NCBI GenBank assembly: GCA_002170595.1
Contig: NHDP01000027.1
Coordinates: forward strand, 58,678-93,630
Direction: 5' to 3'
Length of the DNA: 34,953 nucleotides
Source of the DNA: Alphaproteobacteria bacterium TMED62
GTDB lineage: Bacteria; Pseudomonadota; Alphaproteobacteria; TMED109
The position numbers and the translations under genes are program-made. Each line of letters opens with the position of its first letter. Position 1 is the first letter of the stretch. This document shows positions 18,926-29,821 of this stretch, one piece after another. The notes below the pieces were generated by a model. That model ran no database searches and was not told where the DNA came from. It was given only the letters and a program-made list of their open reading frames with translations.

Positions 18926-20992
18926 ATGTTTTTAAACCCTATTATATCAATTCACTACATAATATATTTTTCTATAGCTTTTTTGATAGTTTTAGCAGTT
19001 TGCCAATACATGAAAATAAAAAACCTCATTTTAAGAGTATTTACTTTCTTAATATTTCTTATCTTTATGTTAAATCCACAGATTGAAAAAAAAAATACAG
19101 AATTTTATAAAGATATAGTACTAGTAGTCTCTGATTTAACAGAAAGTATTCTAGAAACTAAAAAAGATAAAGAAGTTCTATCAGTTCAAAAGTCGGTAAA
19201 TGAACAACTAAATAGTTTAAATAATGTAACTACAATTAATATTACTTTATCTAATGATAAGGAAGACAGAGGTACCGATGAAAAGGAAATAGAAACCTTG
19301 CTTTTCAAAAAGATTAATAAAACAATAAATAATTTAAATATAAATCGTTTGTCAGGTCTTATAGTTATAACAGACGGCCAAATACATGACTTTAATAATT
19401 TTAATAAATTATTATCGAAAATACCGATACACTACGTTTTAGTGGGGGAAGAAAATGAAAAGGATAGAATACTAACTACTAAAAATGTACCTGAATATGC
19501 TATTTTAGGTAAGAAAAATCATATAGGGATTAATATTAAAGATAATATTAATAACAAAAAATTAAAAACAGAGATTTACTTAGACGAAAAATTAGTAGAT
19601 ACAAAATTTTTCTCTCCTAATACAGACCATAAATATACTCTACCTGTCTTACATCTCGGTAAAAATATTTTAGAAATTAAAACAGAAGAGTCATTGTCTG
19701 AAATATCTACTTTTAATAATAGTAAAATTTTTGAAATTAATGGAATTCAAGATAAGTTAAAAGTTATGTTAATTTCAGGTGAACCTAATATGGGATTGAG
19801 AAATTTAAGAAATATTTTAAACTCAGATCCAAATATTGAATTATTACACTTCACAATACTTCGTCCTCCTACTAAAAGAGACTTAACTCCTGTTAAAGAA
19901 TTATCACTAATTCCATTTCCCACTCAAGAGTTATTTGCTGCAGACATATCTAAATTTAATTTAATCGTTTTTGACCAATATGGTTTACAAGGTATCTTGC
20001 CATCTAAATATTTAGATAATATCTCTAAATTTGTTATATCTGGAGGTGCTTTACTTGATATTACTGGAAAAAAATATTTAACTAAAGATAGTTTAATTAA
20101 TTCTCCTATTAAACAGATATTGCCTACTACTCCAATAGAAAATTTTACTAAGAAAAAATTTAGACCTAAATTAACGGAGTTAGGAAAGCGTCACCCTATA
20201 ACAAACAAATTAAATGAAAGTTATTTTGATAATCCTTGGGGACGCTGGGACAGTTTTACCAAAAGTAATTTAATTTCTGGTAAAGCATTATTACATCATA
20301 ATGATGCCCCTTTACTTGTTGTTGATAATGTAGGAGAAGGAAGAGTTGCTCAGATTCTTTCTAACCAAACATGGGTATGGCAAAAATCGCTAAATGATAA
20401 AGGACCCTTGGTTGAATTACTTAGAAATACTATACAATGGCTTTTAAAAAACCCTAAAATGGAGGAGAATTTTATAAATTTTTATAAAAAAAATGATTTA
20501 ATTAAAATTAAATTAAACTCATTATCTTCTGAAGACATTATTACAACAATTACAACTCCTAGCCAAAAATCCTTCAGCCTAACTCTTAAAGACAATGGCA
20601 ATGGTACTTTTGAAGGAGCGTTTAAATCTGAAGAAACCGGAAAGTTTAAAATAATTTTAAATAATGAAATCAAAAAATTTATTATAAACAATATTAATAA
20701 TAAAGAAACTAAAGAAATAATATCGACTGATGAAGTAATAAAAAAATATATGAAAATAAATAATAGGGATACTAAAAACTTTAATATAATCTGGAATATT
20801 GGTTATTCTCCTAAAGTTATTAAAATTTATAGTAATAAAGTATTAGGGGGGAAAAACTGGATAGGGGTATTAGAAAAAAATATTGCTAAAATAGATCAAA
20901 AATCTAGACAAAATTTATTTAATTGGTACATAATTTTTATAAGTTTAATTATATTTATATTTTTAAGTTGGTATAAAGAAGGTAAAAATTAA
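18926..20992 (+). CDS. Membrane-anchored GATase1-like protein of the MoxR/DUF58/DUF4159 operon
   Basis: N-terminal TMs, VVSDLTESI (MIDAS-like) and LIVITDGQIHDF, a central GATase1-like region (VMLISGEPNMGLRNLRNIL...ISGGALLDITG), NVGEGRVAQILSNQTWVWQ...ELLRNTIQWLLKNP, and a C-terminal TM. Confidence 0.75.
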   Translation: MFLNPIISIHYIIYFSIAFLIVLAVCQYMKIKNLILRVFTFLIFLIFMLNPQIEKKNTEFYKDIVLVVSDLTESILETKKDKEVLSVQKSVNEQLNSLNNVTTINITLSNDKEDRGTDEKEIETLLFKKINKTINNLNINRLSGLIVITDGQIHDFNNFNKLLSKIPIHYVLVGEENEKDRILTTKNVPEYAILGKKNHIGINIKDNINNKKLKTEIYLDEKLVDTKFFSPNTDHKYTLPVLHLGKNILEIKTEESLSEISTFNNSKIFEINGIQDKLKVMLISGEPNMGLRNLRNILNSDPNIELLHFTILRPPTKRDLTPVKELSLIPFPTQELFAADISKFNLIVFDQYGLQGILPSKYLDNISKFVISGGALLDITGKKYLTKDSLINSPIKQILPTTPIENFTKKKFRPKLTELGKRHPITNKLNESYFDNPWGRWDSFTKSNLISGKALLHHNDAPLLVVDNVGEGRVAQILSNQTWVWQKSLNDKGPLVELLRNTIQWLLKNPKMEENFINFYKKNDLIKIKLNSLSSEDIITTITTPSQKSFSLTLKDNGNGTFEGAFKSEETGKFKIILNNEIKKFIINNINNKETKEIISTDEVIKKYMKINNRDTKNFNIIWNIGYSPKVIKIYSNKVLGGKNWIGVLEKNIAKIDQKSRQNLFNWYIIFISLIIFIFLSWYKEGKN

Positions 20993-20995
20993 ACT

Positions 20996-22412
<1,417 letters not shown>

Positions 22413-22424
22413 AATTAAACTTTT

Positions 22425-23456
22425 CTAGCTATTAAGGCTGTAATTAATAATTCTTCTTGTTAAAACTGATAATGGAAATTTTTTTAAGTCTTTACTTTCT
22501 ATCCATATACCTTGTTCATTAAAAACCTTTTTTTTATTTATGTGTAGCTTATATATTTTAGTTTCTAAGTTGATATTAGAAAACTTATATTTAATAGTTC
22601 TTGGTAAAGCATTAATAGAGTTTATTTCTTCTGGGATTTTTGGCCACTTTTTATCAATCCAATCTGTTCCTGGCACTTCATACATACCTCCTAAAGTAAC
22701 CTTCAAAGGTCTTTTTCTAAGAAAAAAAAATTTCTTTTTTAAAATATAAAAAAAAACTAAAGAATATTTTTTTTTAATTTTTTTCTTTTTACTTTTTTCC
22801 TCTAAGGTCTCATCAAATTCACAATATAATTTTAAAAAACATTTAGAACAAGAAGGTTTTATTTTTGTACAAATATCTGAAGAAAAGTCCATTATAGCCT
22901 GAGCAAATTTACCACTATTTTCTTTTGGAAACAATTTTACTCCCAGTTTATTAAATTCATTTTTATTTATATTAATAATTTTTTCTAAACCATTAACTCT
23001 TCCAATAAACCTTTTAACATTAGTATCTATTACTACTGAAAATTTTCCAAAAGCAAAACTAATTATAGCTGATGCTGTATACTCACCAATTCCTGGTAAA
23101 CTTATTAAGTCTTCATATTTGTTTGGGATTATACCATCATACTTAACAGTAATAATCTTTGCAGCTTTTAAAAGGTTTTTTGCTCTACTATAATAGCCTA
23201 ATCCGGCCCATAATGTTAATATATCTTCATCATTAGCTTTTGCTAAGCTACATACAGTAGGCCATTTTTTAATAAATTTTTTATAGTAACCTAAAGCTGT
23301 ATTTACTTGAGTCTGTTGCAGCATAACTTCTGAAACTAAAGTAAAATAAGGGTTTTGATTATTATCTTGCTTAGTTCTCCAAGGAAGATTTCTTTTATTA
23401 TTTTCATAATATGATAAAATCTTTTTTCTGATTATACTATATTTTTTTTTAGACAC
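22425..23456 (-). CDS. mutY: A/G-specific adenine glycosylase
   Basis: NLPWRTKQDNNQNPYFTLVSEVMLQQTQV, ADNDEDILTLWAGLGYYSRA-like segment, LPGIGEYTASAI, VIDTNVKRFIGR, Fe-S motif CTKIKPSCSKCFLKLYC (C-x6-C-x2-C-x5-C). GTG start. Confidence 0.96.
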   Translation of the reverse strand: MSKKKYSIIRKKILSYYENNKRNLPWRTKQDNNQNPYFTLVSEVMLQQTQVNTALGYYKKFIKKWPTVCSLAKANDEDILTLWAGLGYYSRAKNLLKAAKIITVKYDGIIPNKYEDLISLPGIGEYTASAIISFAFGKFSVVIDTNVKRFIGRVNGLEKIININKNEFNKLGVKLFPKENSGKFAQAIMDFSSDICTKIKPSCSKCFLKLYCEFDETLEEKSKKKKIKKKYSLVFFYILKKKFFFLRKRPLKVTLGGMYEVPGTDWIDKKWPKIPEEINSINALPRTIKYKFSNINLETKIYKLHINKKKVFNEQGIWIESKDLKKFPLSVLTRRIINYSLNS

Positions 23457-23468
23457 TTTACTTTTGAT

Positions 23469-23762
23469 ATGAAAAACTTTAAAAAAATTAATGAATTATT
23501 CTTTGATATTACTAAACAAATTTATAAACGTCATGATAATAATTTTTTATTCATAATGGAGAATTGGAAAGAAATTGTAGGTACTAATTTTAACAAAAAA
23601 TCTTTTCCAAAGAAATTAAATAAAAATAATATATTAGTTGTAATTGTAGATTATGATTGCTTTTTAGATTTTCAATATAAAACAGAAGTTTTTAAAAAAA
23701 AAATAAATGTTTTGCTTGAAAGCGAGACTGTATGTAAAATTAAATTATTACTTAAAAAATAA
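23469..23762 (+). CDS. DUF721 domain-containing protein (DciA-like)
   Basis: 97 aa with NFLFIMENWKEIVGTNFNKKSFPKKLNKNNILVVIVDYDCFLDFQYKTEVFKKKINVLL, matching the DUF721 W-x-x-I-VG...L.V pattern. Located between mutY and a DsbA-like gene. Confidence 0.75.
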   Translation: MKNFKKINELFFDITKQIYKRHDNNFLFIMENWKEIVGTNFNKKSFPKKLNKNNILVVIVDYDCFLDFQYKTEVFKKKINVLLESETVCKIKLLLKK

Positions 23763-23787
23763 TTTGGGTTTATAAAAAAGGAATAAC

Positions 23788-24399
23788 ATGAAAGGTTTTA
23801 ACTATTTAAAAAAGGCTCTATTCAGTTTATTTGTACTGTTTTCATTTAATTTAAATGCTGTAGAAGAAAATATAGCTGAAAAAGTAAATATTCTAGGTGA
23901 GCCTGACGCTCCTAATATACTGGTAGAATATGCATCTTTATCTTGTGTCCATTGCGCTAATTTTCACAACGAAAAACTACCAGAAATTAAGGATAAATTG
24001 ATAACAACAGGGAAGCTGAAATATATTTACAAAGATTTTCCTTTAGATTTGCCTTCCATGTTAGCTTCAATGGTAGCTCGTTGTTACGAAGGAGAGCAGT
24101 TTTACTCAATATTAAATAGTTTTTTTATAAATCAAAAAAAATGGGTTACAGCTTCAAATAACAGAGAAAATCTTTTTAAATCATTCCATCAAATTTTAAA
24201 ACAGCATGGAGTAACTGAAGAAAGAATAAAAGTCTGTGCTGCGGAAAATGAGCTAAACAAAAAAAAATGGAATTCTATTCTTGCTTCTAGATTAGAAGGA
24301 CAAAAACTAGGCGTTAATTCAACTCCTTCTTTTATCTTAAATGGAAAAAAACTTGAGGGGCCTGTAGACCTTCAAATGCTTTTAAAGCATATTTATTAA
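23788..24399 (+). CDS. DsbA-family thioredoxin-like periplasmic protein
   Basis: Signal peptide, VEYASLSCVHCANFH (CxxC = CVHC), KYIYKDFPLD, GVNSTPSFILNGKKLEG. Confidence 0.9.
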   Translation: MKGFNYLKKALFSLFVLFSFNLNAVEENIAEKVNILGEPDAPNILVEYASLSCVHCANFHNEKLPEIKDKLITTGKLKYIYKDFPLDLPSMLASMVARCYEGEQFYSILNSFFINQKKWVTASNNRENLFKSFHQILKQHGVTEERIKVCAAENELNKKKWNSILASRLEGQKLGVNSTPSFILNGKKLEGPVDLQMLLKHIY

Positions 24400-24416
24400 T
24401 AGCCTTTCTTAGAGAC

Positions 24417-24433
24417 ACTATATATAGTATAAT
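24417..24433 (+). promoter_or_regulatory. Candidate smc promoter with palindromic element
   Basis: Perfect 12-bp palindrome ACTATATATAGT (24417-24428) overlapping TATAAT (24428-24433), upstream of an SD-like GAGGA and the TTG start of smc. Low specificity in AT-rich DNA. Confidence 0.3.
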
Positions 24434-24456
24434 ATATTTAATTTGAGGATTATTTT

Positions 24457-27400
24457 TTGTTTATTAGTAAATTAAGAATTTCTGGCTTTAAGTCATTCTG
24501 TGAAGATACTACCATAACTATAAGTAGTGGATTAAATGGTATAATTGGGCCAAATGGTTCAGGTAAATCAAATATAGTAGAGGCCATAAAATGGGTAATG
24601 GGTGAAAACTCTTCTAAAAGCTTAAGAGGATCTGGCATGAATGACCTAATTTTTAGTGGTAGTGCTTCCAAGGCTTCTAAAAATATTGCTTTAGTGTCTA
24701 TTACTATAGAAGTAACAAAGAATTTATTAGAAGATAATTATAAAAAATTCCTCAAAGATAATATTATACAAGTCGAACGCCAAGCCGTAAGAGATTCAGG
24801 TTCAACTTATAGGATTAATGGTAAAGAAGTTAAAGCAAAGGATATACAGTTCTTATTTGCTGATTTTTCTTCAGGTTCAAGGTCTTCAAATATAATTGAT
24901 CAAGGTAGTGTAGGTAACTTAGTACTTCAAAAACCAATTGAAAGAAGGAAAGTTTTAGATGAAGCAGCGGGTATATCAGGAATTAGTGCTAGAAAAAATG
25001 AGACTAATAATAAATTAGATTCTACTAGAAGAAATTTGCTTAGGCTAAATGATATATTATTATCAAAGAAAAAAAATCTTCAAGAACTGCAAAAACAAGC
25101 AAAAAAAGCTATATCATTTAAAGAAGCGCAAAAAAAAACTGATGATCTTAAAGAAATTTTATTAATAGCTAAGTGGAGAAAAACTAGAGTACAATTAAAG
25201 GCATTCAAATCTCAACTTGAATCAATTAACTTAGAATTAAACAATAAAAAGGAGCAACTAATAAAGATTAAAGCAACTGAGTCAGAAAAAGAAAATATAT
25301 TAAATAATTTAACAAATGAACAGAAACAAATTAAAGAAAAAAGTCTATTATTGAATTTAGATGTAGAAAAAATTAACTTCGAATTAAATAGTAAAAAAAA
25401 CGATTTAATTTCTTTGAAAAACTTAAAAATTCAGATAAATAAAAACATTAATTTTCAAAAAGAAATATTAGAAAATTCAAAAAATAGAATTACTGAATTA
25501 AATAAAGAAATGCAATTACTATCCACTAAAGATGAAAAAAAATATCAAGAAAGAAATGCAAAAAAAATATTAGATGAATTAAAAAGCAGTATATTTTCAA
25601 AAGAAAATAAAATAAAGGATTTAAATTTAAAGTTTAATGAAGAGAAACATTTGGTAAGTCATCACGAATTTGAAAGGTCAGTTGTAAAAAAAGACATTGA
25701 GGAACTTTCAAATTTAATTGAGTCTACAAAAAAATATATTAATGAAAAAATAGCTTATAAAAAAAATGATTCTGAATTTATGAATTTCAATAAACTTATC
25801 ATTGAAAAGAAAAAAACCTTAACTGATATAGATAATAAAAAAAAGAAAAATTTACAAATTTCTAAAAAACTTAATATAAACATTAATTCGTTAAAACTAT
25901 TAGCTGAAAAAGAAGAAAAAAATATAGATAAACAAAAAAATATAATTTACGATATTGAAAAAAAAATATCTAATTACTTATCCTTAGGTTATAAAGCTTC
26001 TAAAACTAACATTCTTAATGAAATTAAAATAAAAAAGGATTACATGTTAGCTCTTTGCTTAGCTATAGGAGATGGTATAGAAGCAGATAGTAATGAAAAA
26101 TCACCTGTGAAATGGTCATATTTAAATAATATAGAAGAATTACAATTACCTAAAGGCTTAAAGTCACTAAATACCTATATCAAAGGTCCTAAAAAACTTA
26201 AAAAATTTCTTTCCCAAGTAGCTATAGTTGAAAACAATGAGGAAGGTAACAAGTATCAAAAACAATTGAAAAATGGACAAATTATAGTTACTAAACAAGG
26301 ATCTTTATGGAGATGGGATGGGCTTATTATAATTGATGGAAAACAAACTTTTACCTTTAAAAGAATAGATAGTACGACTAAAATTTTACAATTAGAAAAA
26401 AAATTAGTATTAGAAAATAAAATTTTATTAGATATAAAAAATAAAAAAATTAAGTTGGAAGAAGAGTTAAAAAAATATGTTAAAAAATTTAAAATTTATG
26501 AATTTAATTTAAATGATTTAAATAATCAAAATTTAAAAGTTCTAAATTTCTTAAATGATGCAGATAAAAAAGTATTTGTTATGAACAATATTAGATTGAC
26601 CTTAGATGAAGAAATTACAAATTTGAAAAATAAACTATTATCTTCAGAAAAAAATTTAAATATTAAAAGAATTAAACTTAAAAGCTTAGCTAATGAAATA
26701 ACAAATAAAAGCAGTAAAATTTTAAATATTAATAAACTAATAATAGACAATAAAAGTAAGCTTGAAGTCATCAAACAAAAAGCTGATAGATGGCAAATAA
26801 GTTTTGCCTTAGAAAAGCAAAAAAATGATACTTTATTATTAAAAAATCATAAAAACTTGCAAGAAATTAAAGAAACAGAAAAAAAATCACTTATAATTCA
26901 AGAAGCTATAGATGCTTTAGAAAATGATCTTAAGGAAGCAGAACAAAAAATAATATTAATAGAGCTAAATCCCTCACATTCAAATAATAAGATTAATATA
27001 CTAAATGAAAGAATTAAAGAAAATAATCAAAGATTAGACAATTCAAATAGTCAATTAATAATTATTGAAAAAGAATATAAAGAAATTAAATCAAATATAA
27101 CGAGTAAAAAAATTGCCTTAGAAAGCTTGAAAGAAAAATCAATAAGAAAGGATACTCAAATAAAAGAATTAACTAACTTTTTAGAGGTTGAAGAAAATAA
27201 TATAAAAAATAATTTGAATATAAGTTTTGATGATCGAGGTTTTATAGAGAATAAGAAATATGATGTTGATATCAAAAATACTGAAAGTGAACTTAAAAAA
27301 TTTAAATTTAAAATAGATGAGTATAATGATATTAATTTTTCAGCAGAAAAAGATGCAAATCAATTAGAAGAAGAAGTTAACAATTTAGATTTAGAAGAAA

Positions 27401-27948
27401 AAGATCTTACAAAAGCTGCAAAAAAATTAGAAAAAGCAATTGAAGAATTAAATAAAGAATCTAGAAGTAGAGTTTTAAATGCTTTTAATGAAATTAATAA
27501 TACTTTTTCTTTTTTATTCAAAAAGCTTTTTAGTGGTGGTAAAGCCTACCTAGAGCTGGTTGACTCTTCAGATCCACTGCAAGCTGGACTAGAGCTTATG
27601 GTGTCTCCACCTGGTAAAAAGTTACAGAGACTATCTCTGCTTTCAGGTGGTGAAAAAGCTTTAGCTTCATTAGCATTAATTTTTTCAACATTTATTAATA
27701 AAACATCTCCAATTTGTATTCTTGATGAGGTTGATGCTCCCTTAGATGAAGGAAATGTTGAAAAATTTTGCGAATTACTCAAAGAAGTTACAAATGTATC
27801 AAATAATAGATTTTTAGTAGTCACTCATAATAAAATTACTATGGGTTTTATGAATAAATTATACGGCATTACCATGCTAGAGCCAGGAAGCTCAAAAGTG
27901 GTGTCTGTGAATTTAGACGAAGCCGAATCAGTATCTGCGGCAGAATAA
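24457..27948 (+). CDS. smc: Chromosome segregation protein SMC
   Basis: FISKLRISGFKSF, GIIGPNGSGKSNIVEAIKWVMGE (Walker A), long coiled-coil arms flanking a hinge, LSGGEKALASLALIF signature, CILDEVDAPLDEGN (Walker B). TTG start. Confidence 0.97.
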   Translation: MFISKLRISGFKSFCEDTTITISSGLNGIIGPNGSGKSNIVEAIKWVMGENSSKSLRGSGMNDLIFSGSASKASKNIALVSITIEVTKNLLEDNYKKFLKDNIIQVERQAVRDSGSTYRINGKEVKAKDIQFLFADFSSGSRSSNIIDQGSVGNLVLQKPIERRKVLDEAAGISGISARKNETNNKLDSTRRNLLRLNDILLSKKKNLQELQKQAKKAISFKEAQKKTDDLKEILLIAKWRKTRVQLKAFKSQLESINLELNNKKEQLIKIKATESEKENILNNLTNEQKQIKEKSLLLNLDVEKINFELNSKKNDLISLKNLKIQINKNINFQKEILENSKNRITELNKEMQLLSTKDEKKYQERNAKKILDELKSSIFSKENKIKDLNLKFNEEKHLVSHHEFERSVVKKDIEELSNLIESTKKYINEKIAYKKNDSEFMNFNKLIIEKKKTLTDIDNKKKKNLQISKKLNININSLKLLAEKEEKNIDKQKNIIYDIEKKISNYLSLGYKASKTNILNEIKIKKDYMLALCLAIGDGIEADSNEKSPVKWSYLNNIEELQLPKGLKSLNTYIKGPKKLKKFLSQVAIVENNEEGNKYQKQLKNGQIIVTKQGSLWRWDGLIIIDGKQTFTFKRIDSTTKILQLEKKLVLENKILLDIKNKKIKLEEELKKYVKKFKIYEFNLNDLNNQNLKVLNFLNDADKKVFVMNNIRLTLDEEITNLKNKLLSSEKNLNIKRIKLKSLANEITNKSSKILNINKLIIDNKSKLEVIKQKADRWQISFALEKQKNDTLLLKNHKNLQEIKETEKKSLIIQEAIDALENDLKEAEQKIILIELNPSHSNNKINILNERIKENNQRLDNSNSQLIIIEKEYKEIKSNITSKKIALESLKEKSIRKDTQIKELTNFLEVEENNIKNNLNISFDDRGFIENKKYDVDIKNTESELKKFKFKIDEYNDINFSAEKDANQLEEEVNNLDLEEKDLTKAAKKLEKAIEELNKESRSRVLNAFNEINNTFSFLFKKLFSGGKAYLELVDSSDPLQAGLELMVSPPGKKLQRLSLLSGGEKALASLALIFSTFINKTSPICILDEVDAPLDEGNVEKFCELLKEVTNVSNNRFLVVTHNKITMGFMNKLYGITMLEPGSSKVVSVNLDEAESVSAAE

Positions 27949-28229
27949 TGAATAAATTAAAAGAATTAGAAAAAAAAATAAATAATGTTAAAAGATCAAA
28001 AATAAACTCTATTAAATCAACTGAAAAACCTGCAGTAAACTACAGTATAGCTATAAATATTTCTATAGAATTAATTACTGGTATAGGATTAGGAGTATTT
28101 TTAGGTTTATTGATTGATAATTATTTACAAACAAAACCTTTAATGCTTATAATATGTTTTATTTTAGGAACTATAACTGGCTTTTATAATATGTATAAAG
28201 CGCTAAAACGATATAAATTTTTTAATTAA
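27948..28229 (+). CDS. atpI: AtpI/AtpZ-family protein encoded at the head of the F0 operon
   Basis: Two TM helices: GIGLGVFLGLLIDNYLQTKPLMLIICFILGTITGFYNMYK. Directly precedes atpB and overlaps the smc stop codon by 1 nt (TAATG). Confidence 0.85.
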   Translation: MNKLKELEKKINNVKRSKINSIKSTEKPAVNYSIAINISIELITGIGLGVFLGLLIDNYLQTKPLMLIICFILGTITGFYNMYKALKRYKFFN

Positions 28230-28241
28230 AGGAATTATAAA

Positions 28242-28979
28242 TTGGCAGCGAATCAAGGACCCCTACATCAATTTGAAATAAGTAGTATTTATGATATTAA
28301 ACTCTTCAATACTGATATATCTTTTACTAATTCGGCTTTATCAATGGTTATAGCAATCACCATAGCTAGCTTGATATTTTATTTAGGTTCAAAAAAAAAT
28401 GGCTCAGCCCCTAATAGACTCCAAGTTTTAGTAGAAATGTCCTATGATTTTATTGCAAATATGGTTAAAGATAATGTAGGTAATGGAGGTAAGCCATACT
28501 TTCCATTTATATTTACACTATTTTTATTTATTCTTTTTGGAAATGTTTTAGGTATGGTGCCATACAATTTTACATACACTAGTCATATTATTGTTACATT
28601 TGGACTAGCTGGTTTTGTTTTCATTGGTGTAACTATTATAGCTATTTTGAAACATGGGATAAATTTTTTAAAATTTTTTGTACCTAATGGTGTACCAATA
28701 ACCTTGTTACCTATTTTAATTCCTATAGAGATAATCTCTTATTTAGTACGTCCTGTTAGCTTAAGTTTAAGGTTATTTGCTAATATGATGGCTGGACATA
28801 CTATGTTAAAAGTGTTTGCTTCCTTTATAGTTCTTTTAGGTATTTTAGGTGGCTGGGCACCTCTAGCATTAGTTGTAGTATTGACAGGATTTGAAATTAT
28901 GATAGCAGTATTACAAGCATACGTTTTTACAATTTTGTGTTGTTTATATTTAAATGATGCATTAAATTTACATCATTAA
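28242..28979 (+). CDS. atpB: F0F1 ATP synthase subunit a
   Basis: [46 protein letters not shown] start with SD-like AAAGGA. Confidence 0.97.
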   Translation: MAANQGPLHQFEISSIYDIKLFNTDISFTNSALSMVIAITIASLIFYLGSKKNGSAPNRLQVLVEMSYDFIANMVKDNVGNGGKPYFPFIFTLFLFILFGNVLGMVPYNFTYTSHIIVTFGLAGFVFIGVTIIAILKHGINFLKFFVPNGVPITLLPILIPIEIISYLVRPVSLSLRLFANMMAGHTMLKVFASFIVLLGILGGWAPLALVVVLTGFEIMIAVLQAYVFTILCCLYLNDALNLHH

Positions 28980-28999
28980 CAATTAAGAAAGGATATGAA

Positions 29000-29227
29000 A
29001 TGGAAGTTGAAGCAGCAAAATTAATAGGGGCAGGATTAGCAACTATTGCACTAGCCGGTGCGGGAATAGGAATAGGAAACATTTTTGCAAGTTATGTATC
29101 TGCAGCAATCAGAAACCCATCTGCCGCTCCGAAGGTTTTTGGTAATGTATTATTAGGTTTTGCACTCACAGAGGCTATAGCATTGTTTGCTTTGCTAATT
29201 GCATTCTTAATATTATTTGCCTTCTAA
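29000..29227 (+). CDS. atpE: F0F1 ATP synthase subunit c
   Basis: [26 protein letters not shown] and [20 protein letters not shown], with the conserved Glu of helix 2. Confidence 0.97.
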   Translation: MEVEAAKLIGAGLATIALAGAGIGIGNIFASYVSAAIRNPSAAPKVFGNVLLGFALTEAIALFALLIAFLILFAF

Positions 29228-29242
29228 CAAAATATATTACTA

Positions 29243-29821
29243 ATGAGGTTAGCTAAACTCAAAAAAAAGGCTTTAATCTGTATTATTACCTTCTTTTTAG
29301 TCAGTACTTGTTATGCAGCTGAAGGAATGCCGCAATTTAATGTCAAGAGTTTTAACACTCAATTATTTTGGTTGGTGATTTCATTTGCCACATTATACAT
29401 AATCACAACTTATGTAATATTGCCTAGAATTAGAGAAAATATAAGGTTAAGAAAAAATAAAATTTCAAATAACCTAGAAAGAGCAGAAACTATTAAAGTT
29501 GAAATTGAAAAAATGATAAATCAATTTGATTTTAAAATTGAAGAAGCAAAAAATCAAGCGCAAAAAATTATTAAGGAATCTTTATTGAGGGCAGATAAAG
29601 AATATAATAATCAAATAAAAACTATAAAAAAACAAATTGTTAACAAACACTTAGAAGCGGAGAAAAGAATAGATGTTTATAAAAAGAATGTGGAGAAAGA
29701 TTTATCAAAATCAGCTATTTCTTTAAGTGCTACAATACTTAGTAAGTTAAATTATAAAACTTCATCTCCTAAGGAAATAGAAGAAATTTTAATAAAACTT
29801 AGTATGGATGAAAATGTTTAA
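29243..29821 (+). CDS. F0F1 ATP synthase subunit b' with N-terminal signal-like extension
   Basis: MPQFNVKSFNTQLFWLVISFATLYI...LPRIRENIRLRKNKISNNLERAE is characteristic of b'. It is preceded by MRLAKLKKKALICIITFFLVSTCYAAEG. Confidence 0.9.
   Translation: MRLAKLKKKALICIITFFLVSTCYAAEGMPQFNVKSFNTQLFWLVISFATLYIITTYVILPRIRENIRLRKNKISNNLERAETIKVEIEKMINQFDFKIEEAKNQAQKIIKESLLRADKEYNNQIKTIKKQIVNKHLEAEKRIDVYKKNVEKDLSKSAISLSATILSKLNYKTSSPKEIEEILIKLSMDENV

Noticed and set aside
18616-20691. Minus-strand ORFs 18616..18825 and 20482..20691
   Set aside because: Antisense shadows inside the DUF4159 and GATase-like genes.
24450-27824. Minus-strand ORFs 24450..24671, 26526..26774 and 27546..27824
   Set aside because: Antisense to conserved SMC head and coiled-coil sequence.
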